The translations under genes and the position numbers were made by a program. This document shows positions 1 through 12,700 of a stretch of DNA of 64,000 bases, one piece after another (position 1 is the stretch's first letter; the number at the start of each line of letters is the position of its first letter). The notes below the pieces were generated by a model. That model had not been told where the DNA came from. It worked only from the letters and a program-made list of their open reading frames with translations, and did not search any database. Where the stretch lies: the NCBI RefSeq assembly GCF_910591885.1, contig NC_063283.1, forward strand, positions 4,263,001 to 4,327,000, in the 5' to 3' direction. The DNA is from Bombus terrestris (lineage: Eukaryota > Arthropoda > Insecta > Hymenoptera > Apidae).

Positions 1-869
1 GAAAGCTGTCGGTTTTTATTGCAATTGCGTCGCGAAGCAAATGCTCCAGCATTTCCCTTCGCTTCTACGTATATCTTACGACTTTCTCGCTAGTTGAATC
101 AAGGAAAATTCTGCAGCATTGATATTGTATATCGCACGAGTAGTACGAGTATATGCGATTGCTCATTAGAGAAGTTAATATCGTAATCGTGTATGGAGAA
201 AGTACGGATATGTGTATGCAGAAAGCAGGTTAAGTATGGTAATTAACCAATGCTTTATTGAATATTATGATGATAATTAATGGCAAATACGGGTATTATA
301 CGATTTTACAATTATTGTACAGCTTTAACGACTCAACAGACTTAATGAGGCTCAATGAGAGTGTTTAAGCTATTAATTGATATAAACTGCATCGAGAAAA
401 ATAACTGTTGAAATACAAGTTTCAGAACAAGTTCCACAATTCTTATCAAGGAGAACGTATATCGGTGCAACCAAGCTTCTAATTGACATAGACATTCTAC
501 ATATAAATTATGAAATTTTTGTCATAACAAGAATACTGAAGTCAACAGCAACAATATTGAAAATATTTCCGTATCGCGTTGAATATGTAAAACGAAAGCG
601 AAAGTAATCCATCGTACGATTAATTAATAATAATAACCCTCTTTGTGTCAACTAGCGAAAGGAAAAATCATCTTATGTCTCGACTTTTATTTTGCCAATT
701 CCTATTTCCTTCAGGCCCGAAATACAGAAGCGCGGTCTGCGTAATTGTCGATCATTTTGCGGCGGTGTTCACAAGAACGTTTCGTTGCTACGAACGATTT
801 AGCAATTTTTCGCCGACGTGCAGTATCCCGGCTCTATATTTAGTTAGGGGAAAAGTGTCATAAAGAGGC

Positions 870-918
<49 letters not shown>

Positions 919-3772
919 CAGGTGGCGAACAGAGAGGTTTGTGATTTCGTGGCCAGACCGGAGGCTGGAAACAGGGCCGAGCTTTCATCCGTGACCTGGG
1001 AGAATGTTTACCGCTACTTGATCAAAGGGGTTTCGATCGTCGGACGATCGGCGCTGGGATGTAGCGTGGCCTCCGGTCCGGAGCCTCGGATTTTGTCTCG
1101 TTCACACCCTTCCTACGTCATCGTAGCCGTCGAATCCGTAGTCGTAACACGTGTCAGGGCCGATAAACCTTGCAACGTCGTCGCGTATCGAACACCGGCC
1201 GAACTCTACCCGTTTACACCGAAAACGAACCGACCTCGTTTATTCTTGACTTTCAACGTTCCCAGGGCTAGCCGAATACCACTTTGTCAAATTAGTCGCT
1301 TAATTTTCGAAGCCCTTGAATTTTCACGTACAGGGCGATACAAGAGTAAACGAATGTTAACATTTTGGTAACCGAGAAAGATCTTAAGAAAGACCACGAA
1401 ACCGAACTGACCGGAAAAGTAATTATGCGATACGCCAGAAGATACGAACACGGACGTAGACTCCTACTCGAAAGTTTTAACACACTTTTTATTTTTAATG
1501 GAACTTTGTACGTGGTGTAGAATATGAATTATAAATTACACGCATACTCCAATAAAAGTATTGCTCGCATATTAGCAAAATGTAGTTTCTTTATCGTACA
1601 AATGCCATTTCTTCGTGTCTTTACTACGTACTTCACTTTTTACTGTAGTAACTATTCTTTACACGAAAGCGTAGGTTTTATGTCACATAGTCTGTACAGT
1701 TAACCTTAACATGTTGAGAGAATGATATGGGCTTGTATGATTTAGTCTTTGGAGTACCTTTAGCTAGTTTCTTAAATAAAGAAACGTGAGTTACTGCGAA
1801 CGTAATACTTCAATAGTACATGAAATGTTCGTATGGCAATGAGGTTGGATGCAGCAGAAGCCACCGATGATAGCCATTTTTAATCTTTGCTACGCGAGTA
1901 CAAAATATCGTTCCCACCAAATTTTTCGTAAACTTGTTAAAGTTTTAGTTTCGTTACTATTGATAAATATAATCATTTTACTTGTTTCGGACCACGGAGC
2001 TGAACCTGGCACTTTGAGTTGATCGTGAGTAGACGTACTAATTTTACACGAAGATTTGTTGGATACAGTTTGAGTTTGAAGGAAATACGATCGAGCTTAT
2101 GATTTCTGACACGTGTATGCCCCGAATCGGTCTACTTGGAGAGTACTTGGCGGAACTTTGCCTACCATTGGCGTCTACGAGATTAGGGTATTAAATCGAC
2201 CAAGTGTGTGCTTGAATAGATGCCTTGCGGTTTGTTCCGGTAGTGCATTATGAATCGATCAGATCTTCCGCAGTTACTGTTCTTGTCTGTTCCCAGTTCT
2301 GTCCGTTTAACTCTTCGCCAACTCTTCAATAATCCCGATAAAATTGCAATATTTAACGTCTTGTGTGTTTGGGGTACCTATTCAGAGAACTGTATTCAGG
2401 CTAAGATGACGTTGCAGGGAAATAGATCGTTAGGTTTGAAATATAGGTTAATTGAAGAGTGTTTCGATGCTATGTTTAGCTGTACTTTATCTTATTTATC
2501 GATGAGATCGTTTTACGATATTCGGTAGTTCTATGATTTTGATTTCAAGAGTTTTGTCTTTATGCGCTTTAATAAGAAGATTTATTATAGAAAGACAAAT
2601 AGGACGACAAGCAATTGGGTTCAGATAAAAGTAATTAGTGACCGTGAATACTTCGGCATTTTAACCAAATCTTCCTTCGTATATTTAAAAGTTTCAAAAG
2701 CGCATATTTTGGGGGAGAGCGCATAGCAATCGCGGGAGAAACTTCATCCTCCTTTATCCCATTCGCGCCGCACGTATCAAGCAAATTCGCGGAGAATTTA
2801 AATCGATCGACGCACGCGTCGCTGCGAAATTCCTATCGTCGGCGGAGCTAACTAATTAAATAGCGATTAGAATACCAGAGAAATTTGCTCGTCGTTCCAT
2901 AAGCAATTCGGATCTATCGATCAGCGTTGCAATAATCGCGAAACATTTCTCTCAAAACATACAACGTCGGAGCAATTCTCGTAGCGTGACATTACAATCG
3001 AAACAGTTCTACTCTGGAAGATGACTTCGGTTTCCAGTTGCTGGCGCGTCTAGGTTTACGAACGATATCCTGTCCAGAGATTGAGAGGTTAGAGGCAACG
3101 CGGTGTCGTCTCGGAGAACAAAGCGATGGCACGCGAAAGGAATGCATTTCGTCGCAATTCTATGCCAGTCGGTCGGACAGTGTCCCGTGTTAGACAATTC
3201 GGCCTTGTCTTTTGCAAAGGATATTCCCGATGCTTGGCAGAGGCCAGCGATGGCTTTGTTCGAATGTCAAAGATATCCCATTATCCTGGATTCGTGTGGA
3301 CAGAGTGCGTGGTTCGCGACGATATCGCACCCTGTTGTTGTCCATGGAGCCATTAACGTTCGAGTCGTCCGTGATGTTTGGCCTGACTGATTCGAATTTA
3401 TCGTTTAGTCGTGATAAATGGAAGCTCGATCAGGCATCGGTCAATTTTTACCAATCGTTGAACGAATGGGAATCGGTTTGACGCGAAGGAAAGAGGGACG
3501 ACGACAAGAGTATGGAGACAGAGATGTGTTTTGACTGGGACAAATTAGAAACCGTTATCTTCCGGCTCTTTCCATCGGTTTCATCTTCTTTCGATTCCAG
3601 GTGGAGGAACTACGTCCGTAGCACGATCGCAATTTATCAACCCAGAAACCTGTTTAACCGGTGAAATTATAGCGAAGGTGCAGGTCTGACGTTCCACGAT
3701 AAACGCGATCTTTTATCGCCTTTATAGATTTAAAGGATAAGCGTGATCGATTAGCCTTGTAGCTGGAATAGA
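1..3772. other. Gene-free stretch
   Basis: No frame in either strand shows a recognisable protein, and open frames are short. It holds the GA tract at 871-918 and otherwise AT-rich single-copy-looking DNA, with somewhat more CpG between 920-1400 and 2700-3600. Confidence 0.6.
871..918 (+). repeat. (GA)n microsatellite
   Basis: About 48 nt of near-perfect AG repeats with one GG interruption. Such tracts can bind GAGA-type factors, but nothing nearby shows a promoter. Confidence 0.95.
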
Positions 3773-3773
3773 A

Positions 3774-4326
3774 GGCGCTTTCGTTAAGGGAGCTCGGCTC
3801 TCCTCCACTAGACGTAAACGCTGACGTCGCTTCCGATCCATTAGAACGTTCTTCTCTTTCTTTTTTTCTCTCCTTTGATTCTGTTTGAACTAACTCGAAC
3901 GCGTTTTCCACGAGCAGCTCGAGCGAAATGAATAAGTGCCAGAATTGAAAATGCTAGAGTAACGTGGTAGCGCGAGAACAAACAGTCAGGCGAGCAGCTT
4001 TCAATTCCAGCTGCATTAGCGTTGTCACTGACACGCTAATCGAGCTCTCCTCGCTCGGTTCACGGTTCTGGTAGCAACCATTCTTACGACTTCGCTCGAA
4101 TCTCGCCACTGATAAATCGCGATCCTAGTAGGATATCATTTCCGAGATATGAAAGGTTAACGGCGTTATTAAGGCAGTGCAGATGAAATTGTAGTTAAGC
4201 TGTAAAGTTTCAAATGCATACGATCATTACCTACTCGTTGCATTTGTAACCCGTTAAGAGTTAACGTCGCGTTAACGTAACGTTTTATTTGCAATTTTGT
4301 TTAACCAATTTAGATCGTAATGGAGT

Positions 4327-4358
<32 letters not shown>

Positions 4359-4658
4359 AGAAATAGTACCATTGTAACATACATGTACGTACTTTGTGAT
4401 ATTTTCGTTATTATTTCTTCCACTTAGGTTCTACCATTTTACGAAAAGTGAAGGAGTTGAAGCATTTATAACGTTATGATAAACTATATACGTATATCGT
4501 TTGATCCTTAATAGATTAATAATAAATACGAATATCAGGTTCCCCATTGTTTTACATTTTCGATTTTTAAGGTAGAATCAAATTCCAACTGAAACAGGAG
4601 GTGTTTTCATTAAGAGAAGCTCAGCTTTCCTCCATTAGACGTAAAAGCTGACGTCGCT
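3774..4658 (+). repeat. Pair of direct repeats of about 59 nt, 826 nt apart
   Basis: 3774-3832 and 4600-4658 match at roughly four of five positions. The best kept parts are TAGACGTAAA and GCTGACGTCGCTT, which includes a CRE-like TGACGTC core. The DNA between includes a TTA microsatellite. Confidence 0.75.
4330..4359 (+). repeat. (TTA)n microsatellite
   Basis: About ten TTA units in a row, between the two copies of the 59-nt direct repeat. Confidence 0.95.
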
Positions 4659-5974
4659 TTTGCTTTAACTATAATCTGTTCTAGAATCAGATAAGGAAGA
4701 AAATTACAGTTGGCAATTACAGAAGAATTACAAATAACGTTATATCAAATATCAAAGTGTATAGAAGATAGCAAGAAGGAATTTTGTTATATATACGTTA
4801 GAAAAATATAGAAGAAAGGAATTGAATTTTCCTTTGGATTCGATTCATCATATCGAATATAGCGTAAGATACGGTGAGTCAAGATCGGTCCTATTGGCAA
4901 TAGCTGAAGAGACTTTATCGTAAAGTAAATATTACACCTGTAAATATTACTCGAAGTATATTTTTCACCTGTACGGAGTCAGTCTGTGTTGTACGAAACA
5001 GGTAGTGATTTTTGTTGCACCGAATGCAAACATTTTCCTGAGTGCAAATACAATCCGAACTCGCAACTATGCAGCGAGAATCTGTAAACAGGCGTGGTCG
5101 CGCGGAACTTTAACGTTTACCGCTTGGATTTGCCTCTTGATTTTATCCATCCGGGGTAACGCGTGAAGAATGCAAGCAAATTAACAGGGAAAGTCCCATT
5201 GACCGTGTCATTTGCAATTCATTTCGTCTAGCTGTACGAATTCCGATTGGTAATTGAGTTTAACGATTGATAGCGATTCGATTCAATTCGATTTGCAGCT
5301 CCGATAACCGAGCCCAAGACGCGGAAAATGAAGTTGGTGTCGCGAAAGTTTTGCGACAAGCTGGTATTTTGCGCGAATGAAAAGTCAGAAATGGGAATTT
5401 AATTTCGGGACGGTGACTGGGGAATCCTTTTCTCGATATCGAGAGATCGTCTGAGAAAAAGATAGTGGGAAACAGGGGGTAAGATCCGATCGGGCGAAAA
5501 AGAACAATCGACGTCTCAACGAGATCTTCGCTCAGTCTTGATATCAAACTGACTATTCCGTCGGATATTGTCGGATACCTAGGTGTCGAACGTGAAATCG
5601 AGCGTAACAGAGTCTGATCTCCCCATATAACTATCATTTTGCGTATGTGTCTCGGCGAATATCTCGAAAGGAGGGAACACTATTTCACGCAAACGTGAAG
5701 TAAATGTTAAATTCGCGAGTAATGCCGGAAATTCAATTACATGGGATATTTCTTTCAGATCGTATTGACTTTTCTTCGGTCACGCAACGACAATGTCGAC
5801 GACGACGACACGGTTCCGCTTCACTGGATGATTTAGGAACTCGGGGGATGAATCGACTCCAAGTATTTTTCTCGTGTTCCATCGCGTTCGCTTCGATCGT
5901 GTCGATTTCGTTTCCACGAAATTCTAGCATCGTCTGACTAACTGTTTTACTACTTTTGACCATTACATTCAGAA

Positions 5975-6280
5975 GTTTAGTGATTCGCTGCAGTGTATTT
6001 TAGAATAAATTTCTATCGATGAACGTTTCAATATCGCTTCAAATGATTTAAAAAAAAAAAAACGAGATTCCTATTACATATGACTTTAATTCGATGTTCG
6101 ATTTAAATTCATTTACTGATAATCAATATCGGTATCTGATATGACAATCATATTAGGCATCTTAGTAATTCGCTGAAAAATACGTATTTTATAGTCAATT
6201 TCTATCCAAAAACACTTCAATACGGTGAAAACTAATTGTCAAATGGTCTCCGATTTAAATTTACTTAGCCGCTCCTTGGA
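5975..6280 (+). repeat. Decayed tandem duplication, period about 185 nt
   Basis: TTTAGTGATTCGCTG at 5976 and CTTAGTAATTCGCTG at 6161 begin two related stretches. Both continue with a 'TTTCTATC' block, a 'TTCAAT' block and a 'CGATTTAAATT' block. The copies are well diverged. Confidence 0.55.
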
Positions 6281-7049
6281 ACAGTGACTTTCGAATCTGA
6301 ATAACGCGGTTCTTGCAGCGCAGTGACACTTTTGTCGCATGAAAATATCGATTCGTCCTGAACATTGTCAAAAAGTTGGCAAGAAACCTTTCCGACGAAA
6401 CGTATTGTACGCGCGTCCGCACGACCGATGACTTTTAATTTGCCGTGTAATTACGCGACCGCTTTTTGTCGGGTTCCCCGAACAATAGCGAAATGTTTTG
6501 CATGGATATAAATCTAATTTCGCGCGAGAGGCAGCTGGTGTAACCCCTTTCCCGAACGTCCATAATTTTCATGGAAGTTGCACAGCGGTTCGCGATCACT
6601 TTTTTACAGGAAAAACGATTGCAACCAGAAGACAATTGGTTACCGTTACATGGACACCGTTACAGCGACGTTGGATCTGCCTTGAGGGTAAAGTGGTGTG
6701 CGTTCGATTCGATTTTCCATGCGGCACAGGGCTGGCTGTGCTTCTTCGAATGAAAGATAATTTCATTGTTAGCATCCGGCTAAAAAATAAGAAAAAGGAA
6801 AAATGAGAGGGAGAGCATGGACCGAGAGAACAATGTCGTTGTTGCAACACAAATGCAATTACGGGTTGCAACGAAACGAATTTATCGAGGACGCGGAGTG
6901 ATTGGCGTCACGGTCTAATAAACTTCGACAGTGCGGATGATTTTCCAGCGAGCTCGTAACGTATTCGTCTTGTTGATTCCTGTTGTTCTATTTGCTACTC
7001 GGTATTTTTTACTTTGATTGTACTTGAAGGAAACGGTTTACGACGAATC

Positions 7050-7330
7050 ACGAAGCTAGTCAAAAACTTACCACGGAATTTGCTCATGAATATATTATGT
7101 GCATAACACGAAATTTTTTGAAATTTATCTTGCAACTTCTATATAGATTTTCAGATTCATTTCAAATTTTATCAATTTCAGCCGCTCAATTTTGTTATGT
7201 AATCAGTCATTAACTATATCAAAAAAAGAAGAAATTTGTTTTTAAATAATACGTACTTGTTAAGAGTATGTACAAGGAGGAAAGAAATTCGATGTATTTT
7301 ATCAAATCATAAGTCTGCTATTACAGCAGA
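7050..7330 (+). mobile_element. Fragment of a dispersed MITE-like family
   Basis: The block AACTTCTATATAGATTTTCA followed by GATTCATTTCAAATTTTATC recurs in near-identical order inside the inverted-repeat element at 25112-25776. Ends are not clear here, so this is a partial copy. Confidence 0.5.
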
Positions 7331-7587
7331 GAGAAAAATTATAATCTAATTAATTGTAGAAATGGAAGGATGATACAAACATCAAGATTGAAATACGTTC
7401 TCAAAATCTTAACCTACGCAACCATGGTTTTCAGTCCGCCAATTGCTGACTCTACTTAACGTTTCACCTTAAAACTTTACTATATCGCTTCCTTCAAGCA
7501 TACTAACGTCTTCTACCTGCTTCTCTCGAAATATTTAACATGTCTTTTAACGTTTGGAACGTAAAAGCCACGATATTTGAAAGACAT

Positions 7588-7610
7588 AAAAAAAAAAAAA
7601 AAAAAAAAAA
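7588..7610 (+). repeat. Poly(A) run
   Basis: 23 consecutive A. No coding retrocopy is visible upstream. Confidence 0.95.
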
Positions 7611-8318
7611 TAGCGGTAGTGAAATAGCGAAATAAAAGAGTCAAAGAGAACCGATCCGATTTCTCTTGGCAGAAATTGGTTGTCTCTATGCTCGGTCACG
7701 TTTATCCTTTGAATCGTTCCACGTTATTTTTCGTTATTTTTGTGTTAAATTACGCGTAAGCCAGAGAATACTGGTCGATGAGCGTGACATATGACCATTA
7801 TTTTAATTGTGTCACACGCCTGAATGAGACACCGTCGAGGAACCTTTGCTTGTCACGTTCTAAACGTTCAAAGCTTTTTGCCACGCTGATTTAAGGTCTC
7901 GATACATCGAATATCGTTACATGCGCGAGCGTAATTCAGGAAAGGTGGAGAAAAGTTCAAGCGACGATTGAAACGTGTGATCTTAGTGAAAATCAACGGG
8001 ATGACATTTTTCGAGAGAAGTGAACGAAACGAAGATACTTGAAAATTAAGTTATATATTGAAGTTAGTCCTTTCTCGAGTCTTCGGCTCTTTACTTTCAC
8101 AACTTCCTGCAAAATTAATGAACCGAGCTTGGGGTAGACTTCCTTGGGGTAGACCTTGCATAAGAAATTACCCGATCATCGATACGCGTATTAACAGCCT
8201 GAAACTCTAGGACGTTCTCAAAGTGCAGTCGTTTTTGTTCACGGAAATAGAACGGGGTTTTAGGAATTCATGAACTACGAAAATTGCTCGATTTCGGATT
8301 ACGTATTTGGAGTTGCAT

Positions 8319-8927
8319 GTACATTACTATTCATAAGTATTCGGAAACCTTATTCGATTTATAGCAACAGTACATGAGTGTGATAGTAAAGTATATGAGT
8401 TAGTGAGAAAGTTACGATGAAAAATAATATCTAGCATCTTCTTTTGGGCCGAAGAAATAACATATTTCATGACTTTAGAAAAACCTTTCTTACGTATTTA
8501 ATTTATATTTTAGACATTAAATAATCTGGAGATGAAGAACAGTTCGTAATTCATTTCATTCTTGCACGTGTTAATATCTTATTGTACGATTGTCGGTCTT
8601 CTAAAATCAAGTTTATCAACTGGTAATAATAAAATAACAGTGCAGAACCTAATCAACATATTCCGGATATTTACGTAAACCAACATTTTCGTTGACATAA
8701 TTAAAGAGATGCAATCCAACCAGAGATTTGTTTTTCACTCATTAAATGTTATGACGCGTACTTTACTTTCGAAACTTAATGTATTTTTCCGTATCATGTA
8801 CATTTTCGCATCTTCAAATTTTTCATAAATGCATCCTTTCCACGATTACCATTCTCTTATCATCTTATAATTAAAACAGATCATCTCAAAAATAAGCAAC
8901 CGTCCTTACTTATGAACGAGAATGTAC
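8319..8927. mobile_element. MITE-like element with inverted ends
   Basis: The left end GTACATTACTATTCATAAGT and the reverse complement of the right end GTACATTCTCGTTCATAAGT agree at about 17 of 20 positions, 609 nt apart. No coding frame lies inside. An internal block (GTACATTTTCGCATCTTCAA) resembles DNA at 39145-39185, suggesting a second relic there. Confidence 0.6.
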
Positions 8928-9584
8928 GTGTCGTTCGCGTTATAGTTTAGTCGCAAACGTAGTACGTTCAGTGGAATCGAAACGCGAAGATCTATCTACT
9001 GATGGTGCCCGTACCAATTCTGTGAATCTTGATGTTGCATAGAATTCGCAGTATACGTCCTTCGTGGCGCACTACGTTCATCGATAGCATATGAAACGAG
9101 TTATCTGACGCCAACATCGTCGTCTATCTAAACGACAGCCTTTTCGCATAATGCAAGCAAGAGATGCCTGCAGAGGAGACTGTAGCACAAATACGATTAG
9201 ATAACGAGGATAAAATCTGAAATTCGACTAGGAAAAGCCAAAAATATGGCACACAGAGAATCGTATACATGCAGGGACGTAGTCGTACGAATTATGAAAG
9301 AATACGATCGTAAAATTTAGAATCGTGCTGACGAACAGAGTATCTTGCAGAGTATCGGCAAAATCCGCTAATTAAAATATTCATTGCCTATTGGTTCTGT
9401 CATCTGCAAAAATTCGAGACGAGATATTTCGAGCGATATTACCGGTGGAGCATCGTAGATGGACTGTGAGAAATATTCTCGCGAAATGGTACGAGTACGG
9501 CAAACGATAAACGATAGAACTATCTTCGTTCAACAACAGGGGCAACTTATGTTTATTAGAAATTTGGCTCACAAAACTACTCGA

Positions 9585-9720
9585 ACACCTGTAAATACTT
9601 TTTACTAATTGTATTATCGGTATTATAGGAAACAGTACGAAATTTCAGTAGCATTGTAGCGAGACTCGACTATCATAATTACATTGGCACATTTTACAAT
9701 AAATCTTAATATATATATAG
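9585..9720 (+). mobile_element. Fragment of the dispersed MITE-like family
   Basis: AAATTTCAGTAGCATTGTAG then CGAGACTCGACTATCATAAT parallels sequence in the elements at 25190 and 43550 (AAATTTC, about 10 nt, TGTAA-GAGAC). It begins near CTCGAACACCTGTAAATACT, which may be a decayed end. Confidence 0.45.
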
Positions 9721-12700
9721 AAATTACAAGATATTTAGTACAAGTGTGTATTTCGTGATATATTCTGTGAGAATTCCATTGGAAAATTCTGAAAATTGTC
9801 AATTACAATCCAAATTGCACGATCAGTGTTTCGTTGAAACACATTTGCCTTTCTCATTTTTCTCGAAACTCAATTTTGAAGCCCATTGACCCGATAACTA
9901 ACAATTTTCAATAATTTTTCAGTGGTATACACGTAGCTAATAAAACTATCTTCGATAAGCTATTTTTTATCTTTTAATTTTCCGCGTTTTTATTCACTAA
10001 AAAAAGGTGGTACTTTGCACGTAAAATGTCACTTGTTCGTTTCAGATAGTTTAATTCCGTCACTTTTTTTAAACATAAAAATACCCTCGACATGCTTTGA
10101 CGTATGCAATATTTTTTATTAATATTCCATTTTTTTTTTTTTAAATCGGGCAGCCAAAATCTGTGAACCAAAATCATGTCGATAGTGCAACTATACCTAT
10201 AAGCATTGTACTGATCCGTGAAAATCAATTTATTTATTAATTTATGAATTCGACCATTTTTTTGATAATTAAATAGTATGCTTTTTGTGATAAAGAACGA
10301 AATCTATTCACTGAGTAGTTGTTCCAGAATAAACTTCTAAAAAATATTCATATCTTCATGCAGTTAAAACATCCTTTTAAAAATACATAATCTTTAACAC
10401 ACTAGTTCAAGTCTCATTCGATTTAATAGATTTATCATAAAACGTGATCATATGTGGATGTAAATGCTTCAATATCAACTACATATGTATATTAAATCGA
10501 CCCGCCGAAATTACTTAGAGTTGATTAAAACTCGTGTTCAGGACAGCATGAGAAATTGGTGGAAACGTGAATCAATGGCTGTCGACCTTCTCTAATTGAA
10601 CGACGTTGCTTGAAACAAGGTATTCTTGTCTCTTTCTCAATAGATCAAAGATAGTGGCGTGGTCAAAAGAACGTTTCGCCTCATCGAGATAAATTGGAAC
10701 CTGGGAATAAGATCACTCGTAATTTGTAGCCAGAGAAGTATTGTTTCCCCGCGAAAGATTCATCGAAAGCATGAAAAAAGTTTACACTTCAAACTTACAA
10801 TCCTATCGACTTTCTTTTATATCTGTTCTTTCTCTTTTCATCGCTGTTTATTCGTTCATCTATTTTATACGAAACTTTTCCAGCCTGATAAGTTAGGGGA
10901 CGCTGAGAACCAACATGTGTAATTGTTGATACGTTGTGTTCATCTCGTAACTCGTGTGAGTAGATGTTACGAATTCTTGCATCATTATCTTGTAATGAAC
11001 GTAAACTCGTTAATTGTTTCTTTGTTAGTTTACATCAATCGTTACATTTTATATAAAGATGTCCTAATAATTATCGTACGTCTATATAATTGAGATGGAG
11101 AGTTTCTAGAAATTCTCGATCGAGAGAGGGTTGTTAAGTTTCAAAGTTCGAAGTTGGATCTTGCTTTAAGTTCTGTTTAAAAGTACGTCGAGGAAAACTC
11201 GAGAACGTCCCAAAAGGATTGGCCGCCTGGTGGTTGCTTCCACTGTATACCTATAGCTTGTATTTGTCTTCCACTTTGCTCGAGGATGAAGTTCCACGAA
11301 AGAGGAGAAGCATCTATGATGCCTATACCGAAATCATGGAAATAGCGGGAAACGCCGTGCTAGCTATAGAAGCAAAAGGAGAATTGAATTGGAATACGTT
11401 CTCGAGAAATTCTCCGGGAAACGAAATCAGTCGGAGTAGGAACGCAATCGTCGCGCTGAGAAAGCGGATTCACGAGAGGGATGAAGTCGAATGCGCGGTC
11501 TGCGATGGTCGTTTAATCGATATGGAACCACACCAGTCGAAGAAGCTCGAATAAATTAGGGAAAGAAGCGTTGATCGTCGAAGCGTGAATCGGATAACTG
11601 GAATGTTAAAAGGCGCGGTCAAAGGCAGTTCCTTGAAGACGCCACTGCTCTTTCGCAAAAAGTGTCACGAATAATTTGTAACAATTACTGCGGCAACTAT
11701 GAATCCAAACGCGTCGTTCCGTTCCAGCTTTCGTGCGCTTTGAGTTGATTTTGGAAAGAAGCCAGCGTGTTCCTCGACGTCTTGCTATGAATGTAACTAG
11801 CAGGGAGTTGAAATCTACTAGGAAAATTTTCCTTCTTCCTCGGCCAGCGTCTTACTCCGTCTAGTAATGACGGAGAATTAAACAGATAGCACGGCGGGAA
11901 GTGTTTCCTATTACATTCGTGCGCGTCCAAAATATCGATTCGGACGGTTCTACCGATATTATTTTTGTCCGTCGTGCCGCGCGAAATCGCGGATACCTTG
12001 ATTCTTAATTCGAAATACGTTTCGACGTGTTAGAAGGACATTTCGAACAGTCGAGCAGACATACTTCTCGCGGAATTTCGTGCAAGCTAAAATTTTATGC
12101 TGCCTCGTGATATTGCAGCGGTACTTTATATAGAACGTCGCTGTCGATCGTACACGATCCCTTCTGAAAGAGATTCAGTCGAAGAAATGTCTGAAGAGTG
12201 GCACGTTGTAAATGTACCAGAGTCCAGAGTAATAAAATAGGATGAAAGAAATAGGATCAATGAGGGAGTAACCCATAGAACTTGTCGAGATCTGAGACTT
12301 TTGTTCCTTTGTCGGATACCAAAGGCGAGTTCTATAAAAGGAATCGTCTTCGCTCGATGCGAAGCAAAGAGGAATCGATTGGCTCGCGAGATTCTAAGCA
12401 AACAATTACACGATCAGGTCGTTAACGAGTTTCTCAAAATATCACCTGTTGCGTTTCGCGGGCTTCCGAAGACAGCGACTCGCGAAACGAAGAAAAATTT
12501 GCCGAGCTCGAAATTGGATAAAGCGCGCTAGTAAAAAACCACGCGAAAATTTACGCTGGCGAATTTATCGATAATCGATGTCGCCATAGATGCTACGAGA
12601 AACGAGAAAATCCGTGTCGTCTATTTTTATTTCCGGGCCTTTAATTGAATTGCCGCGCCGCGCCCCGTGCATCCAAGCTTATTCCGGAATCGTATCTCAC

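Noticed and set aside
11219..11554. 111-codon plus-strand frame with charged, protein-like sequence
   Set aside because: No ATG start, no convincing splice sites around it and no similarity I recognise.
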